This document shows, piece by piece, positions 51,220-59,170 of a DNA stretch of 64,000 nucleotides. The translations under genes and the position numbers were made by a program. Numbering within the stretch: the stretch's first letter is position 1; each line of letters starts with the position of its first letter. Location of the stretch: NCBI GenBank assembly GCA_902790325.1, contig CADARP010000004.1, forward strand, positions 1-64,000, in the 5' to 3' direction. The notes under the pieces were generated by a model, which saw only the letters and a program-made list of their open reading frames with translations, made no database searches and was not told the origin of the DNA. This DNA comes from Oscillospiraceae bacterium. Lineage in GTDB: Bacteria > Bacillota > Clostridia > Oscillospirales > Acutalibacteraceae.

Positions 51220-52187
51220 ACAAAAGTTATCTGTCCGCGGCGCAGAGCGTACAGGATGCGCTGACGGACGACGATCTGGCGCGAATCGGCGCGTATATGC
51301 GCAAAACGCCCGACCCCGACGCGCTGTACACATTCCCCGTCGTACTGTGCGACAACGAGATCGACCGCGATCTTGAGCGGTTCGACACGTCCGCGCTCGA
51401 AACGCTCGCGGCGCTGTTTGTCGGAAAGACCGGTCTGTTCGATCACAGTATGCAGAGCCGCGACCAGACCGCCCGCATCTACAGGGCGGAATGCGTGCGC
51501 GATCCGTCGCGCCGCACGCAGACGGGCGAACCTTATGTCTGCGTGCGCGCTGTGGCGTATATGCCGCGGATCGACAAGAACCGCGCGCTGATCGAGGAGA
51601 TCGACAGCGGCATCAAAAAAGAGGTCAGCATCGGCTGCGCCGTGGCCGAAGTCCGCTGCTCGGTCTGCGGTGCGGATGTGCGCAAAAGCCCGTGTGCGCA
51701 CCGCAAGGGCGAGGTGTATGACGGCAGTGTCTGTCATCACGTCCTGTGCACGCCGACCGACGCCTATGAATGGTCGTTTGTGGCTGTTCCCGCGCAGCGC
51801 GCCGCCGGTGTGACCAAACAATTTCAACCCAAGGAGGAACCTATGCAGGATATTCTCAAAACCATCCGCCGTTCGGACGAGGCGCTCACGCTCACGTCCG
51901 ACCAGCTTGCGGCGCTGCACCGGCAGCTCGACGCGCTCGAATCCGACGCCGCGCTGGGTAAAGCGTACCGCGGCGATCTGATGCGCGAAACGGTGCGGCT
52001 GGGACTTGCCGCCATGCCCGATCTTGACGGCGAAAGCCTTTCCGGGATCTGCGGCAAGCTGTCCGCCGACGAACTGCGCGCGCTCTCCAAGAGCTTTGAA
52101 ACGCTTGCGGACCGCCGTATGCCCATGAAGCCGCAGCTTCAGGTTTCCGCCGCGCCGTCCGAGCCGGACAGCGCATTCAAGATTTAA
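51216..52187 (+). CDS. Prohead protease fused to scaffold, with internal zinc-knuckle
   Basis: A 323-residue protein. Residues 35-200 look like an HK97/U35-type prohead protease with His77 in GLFDHSMQS and Ser138 in EVSIGCAV. Between them and DAYEWSFVAVPAQRAAGV lies a metal-binding-like cluster, Cys148, Cys151, Cys160 and His162 (CSVCGADVRKSPCAH). Residues 210-323 are a helical scaffold domain with its own internal start. The protease should remove the scaffold and the delta region of the capsid protein during maturation. Confidence 0.8.
   Translation: MNKSYLSAAQSVQDALTDDDLARIGAYMRKTPDPDALYTFPVVLCDNEIDRDLERFDTSALETLAALFVGKTGLFDHSMQSRDQTARIYRAECVRDPSRRTQTGEPYVCVRAVAYMPRIDKNRALIEEIDSGIKKEVSIGCAVAEVRCSVCGADVRKSPCAHRKGEVYDGSVCHHVLCTPTDAYEWSFVAVPAQRAAGVTKQFQPKEEPMQDILKTIRRSDEALTLTSDQLAALHRQLDALESDAALGKAYRGDLMRETVRLGLAAMPDLDGESLSGICGKLSADELRALSKSFETLADRRMPMKPQLQVSAAPSEPDSAFKI
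51843..52187 (+). CDS. Nested in-frame scaffold protein
   Basis: A perfect AAGGAGG (51831-51837) stands 5 nt before ATG 51843 inside the protease gene. The same frame would give a 114-residue helical protein (MQDILKTIRRSDEALTLTSD...) equal to the protease C-terminus. This is the lambda C/Nu3 arrangement, in which free scaffold is made in excess over the fused form. Start use is inferred from the RBS. Confidence 0.7.
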   Translation: MQDILKTIRRSDEALTLTSDQLAALHRQLDALESDAALGKAYRGDLMRETVRLGLAAMPDLDGESLSGICGKLSADELRALSKSFETLADRRMPMKPQLQVSAAPSEPDSAFKI

Positions 52188-52206
52188 CGATTCAGGAGGT
52201 ATCATC

Positions 52207-52548
52207 ATGAAACTTTCCGCAAACGGTTTTTTGCAGGCCGTTCTGACCATGCAGTCCGACGAACCGATCGCAGTCGGAACGCCCGTCAAGCTGACCGGCA
52301 GCTTTGAAGTCGAAGCCGCAGGCAGCGGCGACGCGTTCTGCGGCGTTGTCTGCACTTCGCGCGATACGATCTGCGGCGTGCAGCTGCGCGGCAGTGTCTG
52401 TCTGCCGTATTCCTCCGACGCGCCCGCAGTCGGCTTTGCCGTTCTCGCGTGTGACGGAGAGGGCGGCGTTACCGCAGCCGAAAGCGGTACAAACGTCCTC
52501 GTGCTGTCGGTTGATACCGACGCCAAAACAATCACCTGTCTGCTGTAA
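52207..52548 (+). CDS. Probable head decoration/stabilisation protein
   Basis: A 113-residue all-beta protein between protease and capsid genes, the usual place for a decoration protein. It has GTPVKLTGSFEVEAAGSGDAF and CGVQLRGSVCLPY, and resembles DUF2190/gpD-like small head proteins in size and composition. GGAGG precedes ATG 52207. The assignment rests mainly on position. Confidence 0.6.
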   Translation: MKLSANGFLQAVLTMQSDEPIAVGTPVKLTGSFEVEAAGSGDAFCGVVCTSRDTICGVQLRGSVCLPYSSDAPAVGFAVLACDGEGGVTAAESGTNVLVLSVDTDAKTITCLL

Positions 52549-52561
52549 GGAGGGAAAAATT

Positions 52562-53572
52562 ATGGCATTTGATACGATCAAACTGGAAAAAGGCCTGTAT
52601 ACGACCGGCCGATCCTTCACCGGCGCGCTCGAAGCGCTCGACCCGTCCGAACAGTACAAGGGCACGGCGCTCGAGGGACTGGACGCGTACCAGCGCCAGC
52701 TCAAGCGTTTTGACATCCGCGTCAGCGGCGCGGGCAGCAGTCCCGTAGAGAAGTTCTTTGCCACGACGGATTCTGCCGCGCTGTTCCCGGAGTACGTTTC
52801 CCGCGCCGTGCGGCAGGGGATGGAAGAGGCAGATCTGCTGTCCGCCGTCGTCGCCGCCGTGACCGAGATCGACGGACTCGATTACCGTTCTGTCGAATCC
52901 GTTCCGACCGACGCCGACAAAGAGCTCGCCGTCGTCGCGGAGGGCGCGTCCATCCCCGAGACGGTCGTGCGCACGCAGGAGAACCTCGTCAAGCTGCGCA
53001 AGCGCGGGCGTATGCTGACCGCCTCGTATGAAGCGATCCGCTTCCAGAAGCTCGACCTGTTCACGATCACGCTCAAACAGATCGGCGCCTACATTGCCCG
53101 CACGCAGTTTGCGGATGCGGTCGAGGTGCTGCGAAACGGCGACGGCAACAACAACGCCGCGCCGACGTCGGCCATCGCGGACACGTCCGGCCATGCGCTC
53201 GCATACAGCGACCTCGTGGACTTCTGGAATCTGTTCTCGCCGTACGGCATGAACACGCTGATCGCGTCGCCCGCGGTCGTGGCGATGCTGCTGAACCTTT
53301 CGGAGTTCAAGGACGCGCGCGCGGGCTTCAGTTTCCAGAGCACAGGTAAGATGATCACGCCCATCGGCGCGCAGCTGCTTCGTTCCGGCGCGGCGCACGA
53401 CGACGAGCTGATCGGACTGGACAGCACCTGTGCACTCGAAATGGTCAGGGCAGGCGACGTGACGACCGAGTTCGACAAGCTCATCGACCGTCAGCTCGAA
53501 CGTGCCGCCATCACCATGACCGCCGGCTTCTCCAAGATTTTTAAAGACGCGTCCCGCGTGCTGACCGTCTGA
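52562..53572 (+). CDS. Phage major capsid protein (HK97 fold)
   Basis: A 336-residue shell protein. The N-arm ends near RFDIRVSGAGSSPVEKFFAT. The E-loop and P-domain regions include LDYRSVESVPTDADKELAVVAEGASIPET and RGRMLTASYEAIRFQKLDLF, and the A-domain contains NTLIASPAVVAMLLNL and the C-terminal RQLERAAITMTAGFSKIFKDASRVL. AAGGAGG precedes ATG 52562. The predicted length is moderate, with no obvious long delta domain, in keeping with a separate scaffold. Confidence 0.88.
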   Translation: MAFDTIKLEKGLYTTGRSFTGALEALDPSEQYKGTALEGLDAYQRQLKRFDIRVSGAGSSPVEKFFATTDSAALFPEYVSRAVRQGMEEADLLSAVVAAVTEIDGLDYRSVESVPTDADKELAVVAEGASIPETVVRTQENLVKLRKRGRMLTASYEAIRFQKLDLFTITLKQIGAYIARTQFADAVEVLRNGDGNNNAAPTSAIADTSGHALAYSDLVDFWNLFSPYGMNTLIASPAVVAMLLNLSEFKDARAGFSFQSTGKMITPIGAQLLRSGAAHDDELIGLDSTCALEMVRAGDVTTEFDKLIDRQLERAAITMTAGFSKIFKDASRVLTV

Positions 53573-53584
53573 CGGAGGCGCAGC

Positions 53585-53944
53585 ATGAACGAATGGACCG
53601 TACTGGAATGTCTGCACACGCTTCTGCCGTTGACGGACGCCGAACGCACCGAAGCGCTGCCCCTGTGCCGCGCCGCTGCCGCCGAGATCCGCGAACGGAT
53701 GAAGCCGGACGCAGACCCCGCTGATCCGCGTCTGTCCCGCGCTGCCGCGGGCATCGCCTATCACCGCTGGGTCCTGCGCAGCAATGCACAAAATGCCGAC
53801 GTGTCCTACTTCAAAGCAGGCGACGTGACCGTCCACCGCGGCGGCACGCCGCCCGAGGCGCGCGGCGCGCAGATCCGCGACGAACTGCTGGAGCCGGCAC
53901 TGCCGCTTCTGCGGGACGAGCGGTTCCTGTTCCGCGCCATATAA
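53585..53944 (+). CDS. Head-tail connector (adaptor) protein
   Basis: A 119-residue helical protein (WTVLECLHTLLPLTDAER..., AAAGIAYHRWVLRSN) of the size and place of HK97 gp6/SPP1 gp15-type adaptors that dock under the portal. It follows the capsid gene by 12 nt with GGAGG upstream. Confidence 0.72.
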   Translation: MNEWTVLECLHTLLPLTDAERTEALPLCRAAAAEIRERMKPDADPADPRLSRAAAGIAYHRWVLRSNAQNADVSYFKAGDVTVHRGGTPPEARGAQIRDELLEPALPLLRDERFLFRAI

Positions 53945-53955
53945 AGGAGGACGGT

Positions 53956-54303
53956 ATGCAGATCACACAATTCCTGAACCGATTCGGCAGACGCGCATTC
54001 CTGACGCAGCGGGACGGCTGGACGAGCACGCCATTTCACTGTTTTCTGCAGCCGCTTCGGTATAAAAACAAAATGTATCTCTACGGCGTCAATACCCAGA
54101 TCGGCTACAACGCGCAGGGACACTATCTCTACATCGGTCCGCCGGAGCACGATCTGACGCGCCTGTCGGACGAGACCGAGCTTGCGATCGGCGACGAGCA
54201 TTACCGTATCGACCGCGCGGAGAAGGTGTACTGCGGGGAGACGCTTTATTATATCTGGGCGATCGTGCGAACCGTCGTGGAAGAAAGCGAGGAAGGCATA
54301 TGA
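53956..54303 (+). CDS. Head-closure (stopper) or minor structural protein
   Basis: A 115-residue beta-rich protein (LQPLRYKNKMYLYGVNTQIGYN, GHYLYIGPPEHDLTRL) located after the adaptor, where a stopper such as SPP1 gp16 is expected. AAGGAGG precedes ATG 53956, and its stop overlaps the next start (ATGA). The function is assigned by order and size. Confidence 0.62.
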   Translation: MQITQFLNRFGRRAFLTQRDGWTSTPFHCFLQPLRYKNKMYLYGVNTQIGYNAQGHYLYIGPPEHDLTRLSDETELAIGDEHYRIDRAEKVYCGETLYYIWAIVRTVVEESEEGI

Positions 54304-55139
54304 GCAGTATCAGCGCGCTGCCGGGCGACATTGTCCGGTGGCTGTCCGCGCAGCAGGACCTGTCCGACATCACCTTCCTGACGGAGTTTCCCGCAATCAA
54401 AAAAGCCGTGCCGCTGCGCAAGGTCATCGTTGCGGTCGGACTGCACGACGTGACGCTGACCGACCAGTTCCGCGACGACGGCAACGGCGTGCTTGTACGG
54501 CAGGAGTACTGCCGCAGCGCCGCCATGCTGATCCATCTCGCCATCCATGTCCCGTTCTCCCGCGGCGGACACACCTGCCACGAGGTTTTCTCCGACGTGA
54601 TCGACGCGCTGAATTTTGCCTCCGATCTGCACATCGAGGAATCCGGCTGCGAAAACATCGTCGAGGACAGGGACACGGACGCGCTGGTGCTGAAAGGATA
54701 CATCCGCATTACGGCGGATTTCTGCCCCGCAGCTTCCTCTAATATGAATTTTCAGTCGTTTTTTGACAAAACGCTGCTCTGCGGGTCGCACATCCGCGAT
54801 ATGTCGATCCATGCCAGTGCCGACGAGAAACATCTGTGGGAACACCCGCTGTTCGTCACGCGATACATGGGGACGGGCGAGGGGTCGCGTCTGATCACGC
54901 TTGACTTCGCGCCGTCGTACGCTGCGGTTTTTGCCGTGCAGTATCCGCCCATGCTGTATAATCCGACGCAGCAGCGCACGGAGCTGTACAGCGGGTCGGC
55001 GTCCAAGTTCGGCAGTACCGAAGGGATCACCGTGAGCGGAAGGGACGTGCGCGTCTATTCCGATCAGGGCACGTTTCCGGGCGTTATGCCGTACCTGAAC
55101 AAAGCCGGCTTTACCTATTGCCTTGTCGCAGCCAGATGA
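54300..55139 (+). CDS. Neck/tail-completion protein fused to an appendage-like C-terminal domain
   Basis: A 279-residue protein. The N-terminal half (about 1-140, DIVRWLSAQQDLSDITFLTEFP, AAMLIHLAIHVPFSRGG) resembles a phage tail-terminator or completion protein. The C-terminal half (about 150-279) is different: SRLITLDFAPSYAAVFAVQYP, a loop, then GITVSGRDVRVYS and LNKAGFTYCLVAAR, the pattern of beta domains that end phage fibre or surface proteins. It is the last gene of the cassette, before a terminator. No tube, tape-measure or baseplate gene follows. Confidence 0.6.
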   Translation: MSSISALPGDIVRWLSAQQDLSDITFLTEFPAIKKAVPLRKVIVAVGLHDVTLTDQFRDDGNGVLVRQEYCRSAAMLIHLAIHVPFSRGGHTCHEVFSDVIDALNFASDLHIEESGCENIVEDRDTDALVLKGYIRITADFCPAASSNMNFQSFFDKTLLCGSHIRDMSIHASADEKHLWEHPLFVTRYMGTGEGSRLITLDFAPSYAAVFAVQYPPMLYNPTQQRTELYSGSASKFGSTEGITVSGRDVRVYSDQGTFPGVMPYLNKAGFTYCLVAAR

Positions 55140-55144
55140 CAGTC

Positions 55145-55194
55145 GGGGCTGCCGCATCCGGCGATCCGATCCCGGGTGCGGCGGCTCCTTTTTT
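55145..55194 (+). terminator. Terminator of the capsid cassette
   Basis: A long GC hairpin (GGGGCTGCCGCATCCGG with CCCGGGTGCGGCGGCTCC) is followed by a run of eight T. Confidence 0.85.
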
Positions 55195-55213
55195 GCATCA
55201 ATCCAAAATAATC

Positions 55214-55242
55214 TTGACAGTTATGCTGTTAAGATGTATAAT
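55214..55242 (+). promoter_or_regulatory. Promoter of the amino-acid ABC transporter operon
   Basis: TTGACA, 17-bp spacer, TATAAT. Confidence 0.85.
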
Positions 55243-55274
55243 TATGCCATACTCGAGAATAAAGGAGAGGTATT

Positions 55275-56039
55275 ATGAAAAAGATCCTTGCACTTGTACT
55301 GGCAGTTATGCTTGCGCTGCTGACCTTCGCGGGCTGCGGCGGACAGAAGACCGAAGCCGACAAGCCCGAATCGACGGGCAAAACGCTCATCATGGCGACC
55401 AACGCTTCGTTCCCGCCCTATGAGTTTAAAGACGGCGACGCCATCGTCGGCATCGACGCCGAGATCGCAGGCGAGATCGCCAACAAGCTCGGCATGGAGC
55501 TGGAGATCCAGGACGTGAAATTCGACTCCATCATCACCGGCGTCCAGACAGGCAAGTTTGATATCGGTATGGCGGGCATGACCGTGACCGAGGAACGTCT
55601 GAAGAACGTCAGCTTCTCCGACACGTATGCCAAGGGCGTGCAGGTCATCATCGTCAAAGAGGACAGCGAGATTGCCGGCCCCGGCGATCTGGACGGCGCG
55701 ATGATCGGCGTGCAGCAGAGCACGACCGGCCACATCTATGCGTCCGAGCAGTACGGCGAGGATCATATCACGGCATTTGATACCGGCAACGACGCCGTGC
55801 AGGCGCTTGTCGCGGATAAAGTTGCGGCGGTCATCATCGACAACGAGCCGGCGAAGTCCTATGTCGCGTCCAACCCCGGTCTGAAGATCCTCGATACCGC
55901 TTATGCCGAGGAAGATTACGCCATCTGCGTATCGAAAGACAATCCCGAGCTGCTCGATCAGATCAACGGTGCGCTTGCGGAGCTGACTGCGGACGGCACG
56001 ATCAGCCGGATCATCGAGAAGTATATCCCTGCCGAATAA
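55275..56039 (+). CDS. Polar amino-acid ABC transporter substrate-binding lipoprotein
   Basis: A 254-residue lipoprotein (lipobox TFAGC). The type II binding fold shows ATNASFPPYEFKDGDAIVGIDAEIAGEIA, GKFDIGMAGMTVTEERLKNVSFSDTY and QQSTTGHIYASEQYG, as in cystine-, glutamine- or general polar amino-acid binders. The Arg-containing TEER motif fits an alpha-carboxylate ligand. AAGGAGAGG precedes ATG 55275. A hairpin with a T run separates it from the permease, which should lower downstream expression and keep the binding protein in excess. Confidence 0.92.
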   Translation: MKKILALVLAVMLALLTFAGCGGQKTEADKPESTGKTLIMATNASFPPYEFKDGDAIVGIDAEIAGEIANKLGMELEIQDVKFDSIITGVQTGKFDIGMAGMTVTEERLKNVSFSDTYAKGVQVIIVKEDSEIAGPGDLDGAMIGVQQSTTGHIYASEQYGEDHITAFDTGNDAVQALVADKVAAVIIDNEPAKSYVASNPGLKILDTAYAEEDYAICVSKDNPELLDQINGALAELTADGTISRIIEKYIPAE

Positions 56040-56058
56040 TCAAACACAGCATCAATAT

Positions 56059-56089
56059 GGGGCGGGCGCGAAACCCGTCCCTCTTTTTC
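56059..56089 (+). terminator. Intra-operon attenuator-type terminator
   Basis: GGGGCGGG (56059-56066) pairs with CCCGTCCC (56074-56081), with five T at 56084-56088, between the binding protein and permease genes. Confidence 0.7.
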
Positions 56090-56104
56090 TAAGGAGAGCA
56101 TCGT

Positions 56105-56848
56105 ATGAATCATTTGCTTTTGGACGTCGGCAATTTCAGCGAGCAGTTCAAGCTGAATTTTATCGACGACGAGCGGTGGAAGTGGATCGTTCAGGGCTTG
56201 CTTGTCACGCTCGAGATCACGGCGGTCGCGCTGGTGATCGGTATCGCAATCGGTATCGTTGTGTCGGCGGTGCGTTCGTCCTACGACAAAAATAAGGAAA
56301 CCATGAAAGCAAGGGGCGGCGTCGGATACGCGCTGCTCTCGGGTGCCAACTCCGTGTGCAGGCTGTATCTGACGATCATCCGCGGAACGCCGACCGTGGT
56401 GCAGCTTTTGATCTTTTACTTCATCATCTTTTCCGGCTGGCGAAACGGCGTCCCCGTGGCGATGATCTCGTTCGGCATCAATTCCGGCGCGTATGTCGCG
56501 GAGATTTTCCGCAGCGGCATCATGTCGGTTGACGAGGGACAGTTCGAGGCCAGCCGCAGTCTCGGCTTCGGCTATCTCTCCACGATGCGCTATGTTGTCG
56601 TGCCGCAGGCGTTCAAAGCGGTGCTGCCCGCACTGGGCAACGAGTTTATCGTGCTGCTCAAAGAGACGTCCATTGCCGGTTACGTGGGCATCATGGACCT
56701 GACCAAGGCGGGCGACCTGATCCGCGGCCGGACGTTCTCGAAGCTGATGCCGTTGATCGCCGTGGCGCTGATCTACCTCACACTTGTGATGGTGCTGACG
56801 TGGGCGCTCGGTTTGCTCGAAAGGAGGCTGCGCAAGAATGAACGCTAA
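56105..56848 (+). CDS. Polar amino-acid ABC transporter permease
   Basis: A 247-residue HisM/GlnP-type permease with about five helices. The EAA loop is [33 protein letters not shown], and the family motif [16 protein letters not shown] is present. It works with the lipoprotein upstream and the ATPase downstream, whose start overlaps its end by 11 nt. Confidence 0.93.
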   Translation: MNHLLLDVGNFSEQFKLNFIDDERWKWIVQGLLVTLEITAVALVIGIAIGIVVSAVRSSYDKNKETMKARGGVGYALLSGANSVCRLYLTIIRGTPTVVQLLIFYFIIFSGWRNGVPVAMISFGINSGAYVAEIFRSGIMSVDEGQFEASRSLGFGYLSTMRYVVVPQAFKAVLPALGNEFIVLLKETSIAGYVGIMDLTKAGDLIRGRTFSKLMPLIAVALIYLTLVMVLTWALGLLERRLRKNER

Positions 56849-57584
56849 TGACGTATTGCTGAAGGTTGTCGGCCTGAAGAAGTACTATAAAGACGGAGCG
56901 GTCAAGGCGCTCGACGGTGTGGACTGCGAGATCCATGCGGGCGAGGTGGTCGTCATCATCGGCCCGTCCGGATGCGGCAAATCCACCTTTTTGCGCTCCC
57001 TGAACCTTCTGGAGCTGCCGACCGCCGGTGAGATCTACTTCGAGGGCGACAAGATCAACGATCCCAGGATCGACATCAACCTCCACCGCCAGAAAATCGG
57101 CATGGTGTTCCAGCAGTTCAATCTGTTCAACAATCTTGATATTTTATCCAACATCACGCTTGCGCCGATGAAGCTGCTCAAGCAATCGCGCGCCGAAGCG
57201 GAAAAGAACGCGATGGAGCTGCTCGAGCGCATCGGCCTTCCGGACAAAGCGCGCAACTATCCCTCGCAGCTTTCCGGCGGACAGAAACAGCGCATCGCCA
57301 TCGTGCGTGCGCTTGCGATGAAGCCGGACGTGATGCTCTTTGACGAGCCGACGTCCGCGCTCGATCCCGAAATGGTCGGTGAGGTGCTGGACGTGATGAA
57401 GGAACTGGCACGCAGCGGCATGACGATGGTCGTCGTCACGCACGAGATGGGCTTTGCCCGCGAGGTCGGGTCGCGCGTGCTGTTCATGGAAGGCGGCAGG
57501 ATCGTCGAGGAGAACGAGCCGAATACGTTCTTTGCGTCCCCGGCGACCCAGCGTGCACAGGATTTCCTTTCCAAAGTTTTATAA
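56838..57584 (+). CDS. Polar amino-acid ABC transporter ATP-binding protein (GlnQ/HisP type)
   Basis: A 248-residue ATPase. Walker A is GPSGCGKST (about 42-50); the Q-loop is in [15 protein letters not shown]; the signature is LSGGQ; Walker B is [16 protein letters not shown]; and the H-loop is [11 protein letters not shown]. It closes the three-gene importer operon. Confidence 0.95.
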   Translation: MNANDVLLKVVGLKKYYKDGAVKALDGVDCEIHAGEVVVIIGPSGCGKSTFLRSLNLLELPTAGEIYFEGDKINDPRIDINLHRQKIGMVFQQFNLFNNLDILSNITLAPMKLLKQSRAEAEKNAMELLERIGLPDKARNYPSQLSGGQKQRIAIVRALAMKPDVMLFDEPTSALDPEMVGEVLDVMKELARSGMTMVVVTHEMGFAREVGSRVLFMEGGRIVEENEPNTFFASPATQRAQDFLSKVL

Positions 57585-57670
57585 TATCATATCTGTTTCC
57601 TGTATAGAGAAGCGGCTGTTTGGCATACTTTACGCCCTTTCGCGCAAGCTATCCAAAGAAGGTGGTTTGC

Positions 57671-59170
57671 ATGAAAAGGGCGTTTTGTTTTATATTGGCT
57701 TGTGTTTTTCTCTTTCTGACCGCGGCGTGCGGCAAGTCGCCGCAGCAGCAGGCGCGCCGGGATACGCAGAAACAGCCGCAGCCGCAGGCGGCGTATACCG
57801 CAAAGCCGTCGCGGTGGAGCAAGAAGGAAGCGGTTTTCGTCACGCTCTCGCCGACGGGCGAGCCGAAAAGCGTGCGCGTGACAGACAGGATCACGACGGA
57901 CAGACCGCAGGTGCGCGTCGAAGACGTCAGCATCCTGCGGAATATCCGGAACCTGAAGGGAACCGAGGAGCCGGTCACGGACGGTGTGAATCTGACGTGG
58001 CACATGCCGACGCAGGAACTGTATTACACGGGCGAGACGGACAAACAGCCGCCGGTGCTGCTGTCGATCTCGTATACGCTTGACGGCCGGGCGATCGAGC
58101 CGGACGCGCTGCGCGGAAAGGCGGGAACGGTCGGGGTGCGTGTGCGCGCAAAAAATACGCTGCGAAGCGGCGGGTTGTGCACGCCGTTCGTCCTTTTGGG
58201 CGGCACGATTCTGCCGCAGGATGCGCGCGGCGTCACCGTGGAAAACGGCGGGACACTTGGCGACGGCAATCGTGACGCGGTGTTTTCGATTCTGCTTCCC
58301 GGCATGGCGGAAAGTCTCGGCCTTGCCGATGCGAAGCTGCTGCCGGAATCGTTTGCCGTCACGTTCCGCACCGCGCGTTTTACGCCGTGCGAATGGTATT
58401 TCGTGCTGCTGCCGCTGTCAACGCTGCAGCTCGGCGACGCGCTGCATGACGTGTTCGGCGAATCGGAGCTGCCGCAGTTCGACGCATCGCCCGTGCTGTC
58501 CGCGCTTCGCGGATTCGACGGCGCGCAGATCCGCGAAATGCTCCAAAAGCTGCCGCAGATCGCGCCGCTGTTCCGCACGGCAGGCGACGCCATGCAGGCG
58601 TATGAAGCCGAACAGCCGCTTCTCGACGTGCTGCAAACGTATCTGACGCAGGAAAACGCGGCGCTGCTGCAGCAGACGATCGACTCTTTAAGCGGCACGA
58701 CACTGCAGGAATACGCGGCGCTGCTGCAGAATCCCGCGTTCGTTTCGCTTTTGTCGGACATGACCACGGTGTCGGCGGCATTCTCGGGCATCATTCCGGT
58801 ACTGGCGTCGTTCCTTGCGGATCTGCAGACGCCGCAGGTGCGCGCCGCCATTGCCGCGCTGCCGGACATGATGGACAAGCTGCGCGCGCTGACGGACGCG
58901 CTCGAACGGAACGGTCGGTTCCTCGAGAGCGTTACGGTATTTTCCGAAAGCGGGGCGCTCGGGCAGTTTGCGTCGCTCTTGTCCTCGGTGCAGTCGATGC
59001 TCGACAGCGGCGTCCTCGACACGCTGCAATCCCTTGCCGGACGGACGGATACACTGCGGGAGAAACTGACCGCGCTGCTGGACGAAGGCAAAAAATACGG
59101 CATCTTCACGACCGCGCCGCAAGATGCCGAAACAAGCGTGTATTTTGTTTTCAAGACCGATCAGGCATAG
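57671..59170 (+). CDS. Lipoprotein related to Firmicutes YhgE-like extracellular modules
   Basis: A 499-residue lipoprotein (lipobox LTAAC). Residues 45-250 follow a pattern I recall from the extracellular part of YhgE/Pip-like and similar large Firmicutes membrane proteins: KKEAVFVTLSPTGEPKSVRV, LTWHMPTQELYYTGETDKQPP, LSISYTLDGRAIEPDALRGKAG, ending in a PGMAESLGL segment. The rest is long amphipathic helices that could form a coiled bundle. No TM helices are present beyond the signal, so this is a shortened, lipid-anchored version. ATG 57671 has AAGAAGGTGG upstream. Its stop overlaps the convergent YfcC gene by 10 nt. Confidence 0.6.
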   Translation: MKRAFCFILACVFLFLTAACGKSPQQQARRDTQKQPQPQAAYTAKPSRWSKKEAVFVTLSPTGEPKSVRVTDRITTDRPQVRVEDVSILRNIRNLKGTEEPVTDGVNLTWHMPTQELYYTGETDKQPPVLLSISYTLDGRAIEPDALRGKAGTVGVRVRAKNTLRSGGLCTPFVLLGGTILPQDARGVTVENGGTLGDGNRDAVFSILLPGMAESLGLADAKLLPESFAVTFRTARFTPCEWYFVLLPLSTLQLGDALHDVFGESELPQFDASPVLSALRGFDGAQIREMLQKLPQIAPLFRTAGDAMQAYEAEQPLLDVLQTYLTQENAALLQQTIDSLSGTTLQEYAALLQNPAFVSLLSDMTTVSAAFSGIIPVLASFLADLQTPQVRAAIAALPDMMDKLRALTDALERNGRFLESVTVFSESGALGQFASLLSSVQSMLDSGVLDTLQSLAGRTDTLREKLTALLDEGKKYGIFTTAPQDAETSVYFVFKTDQA

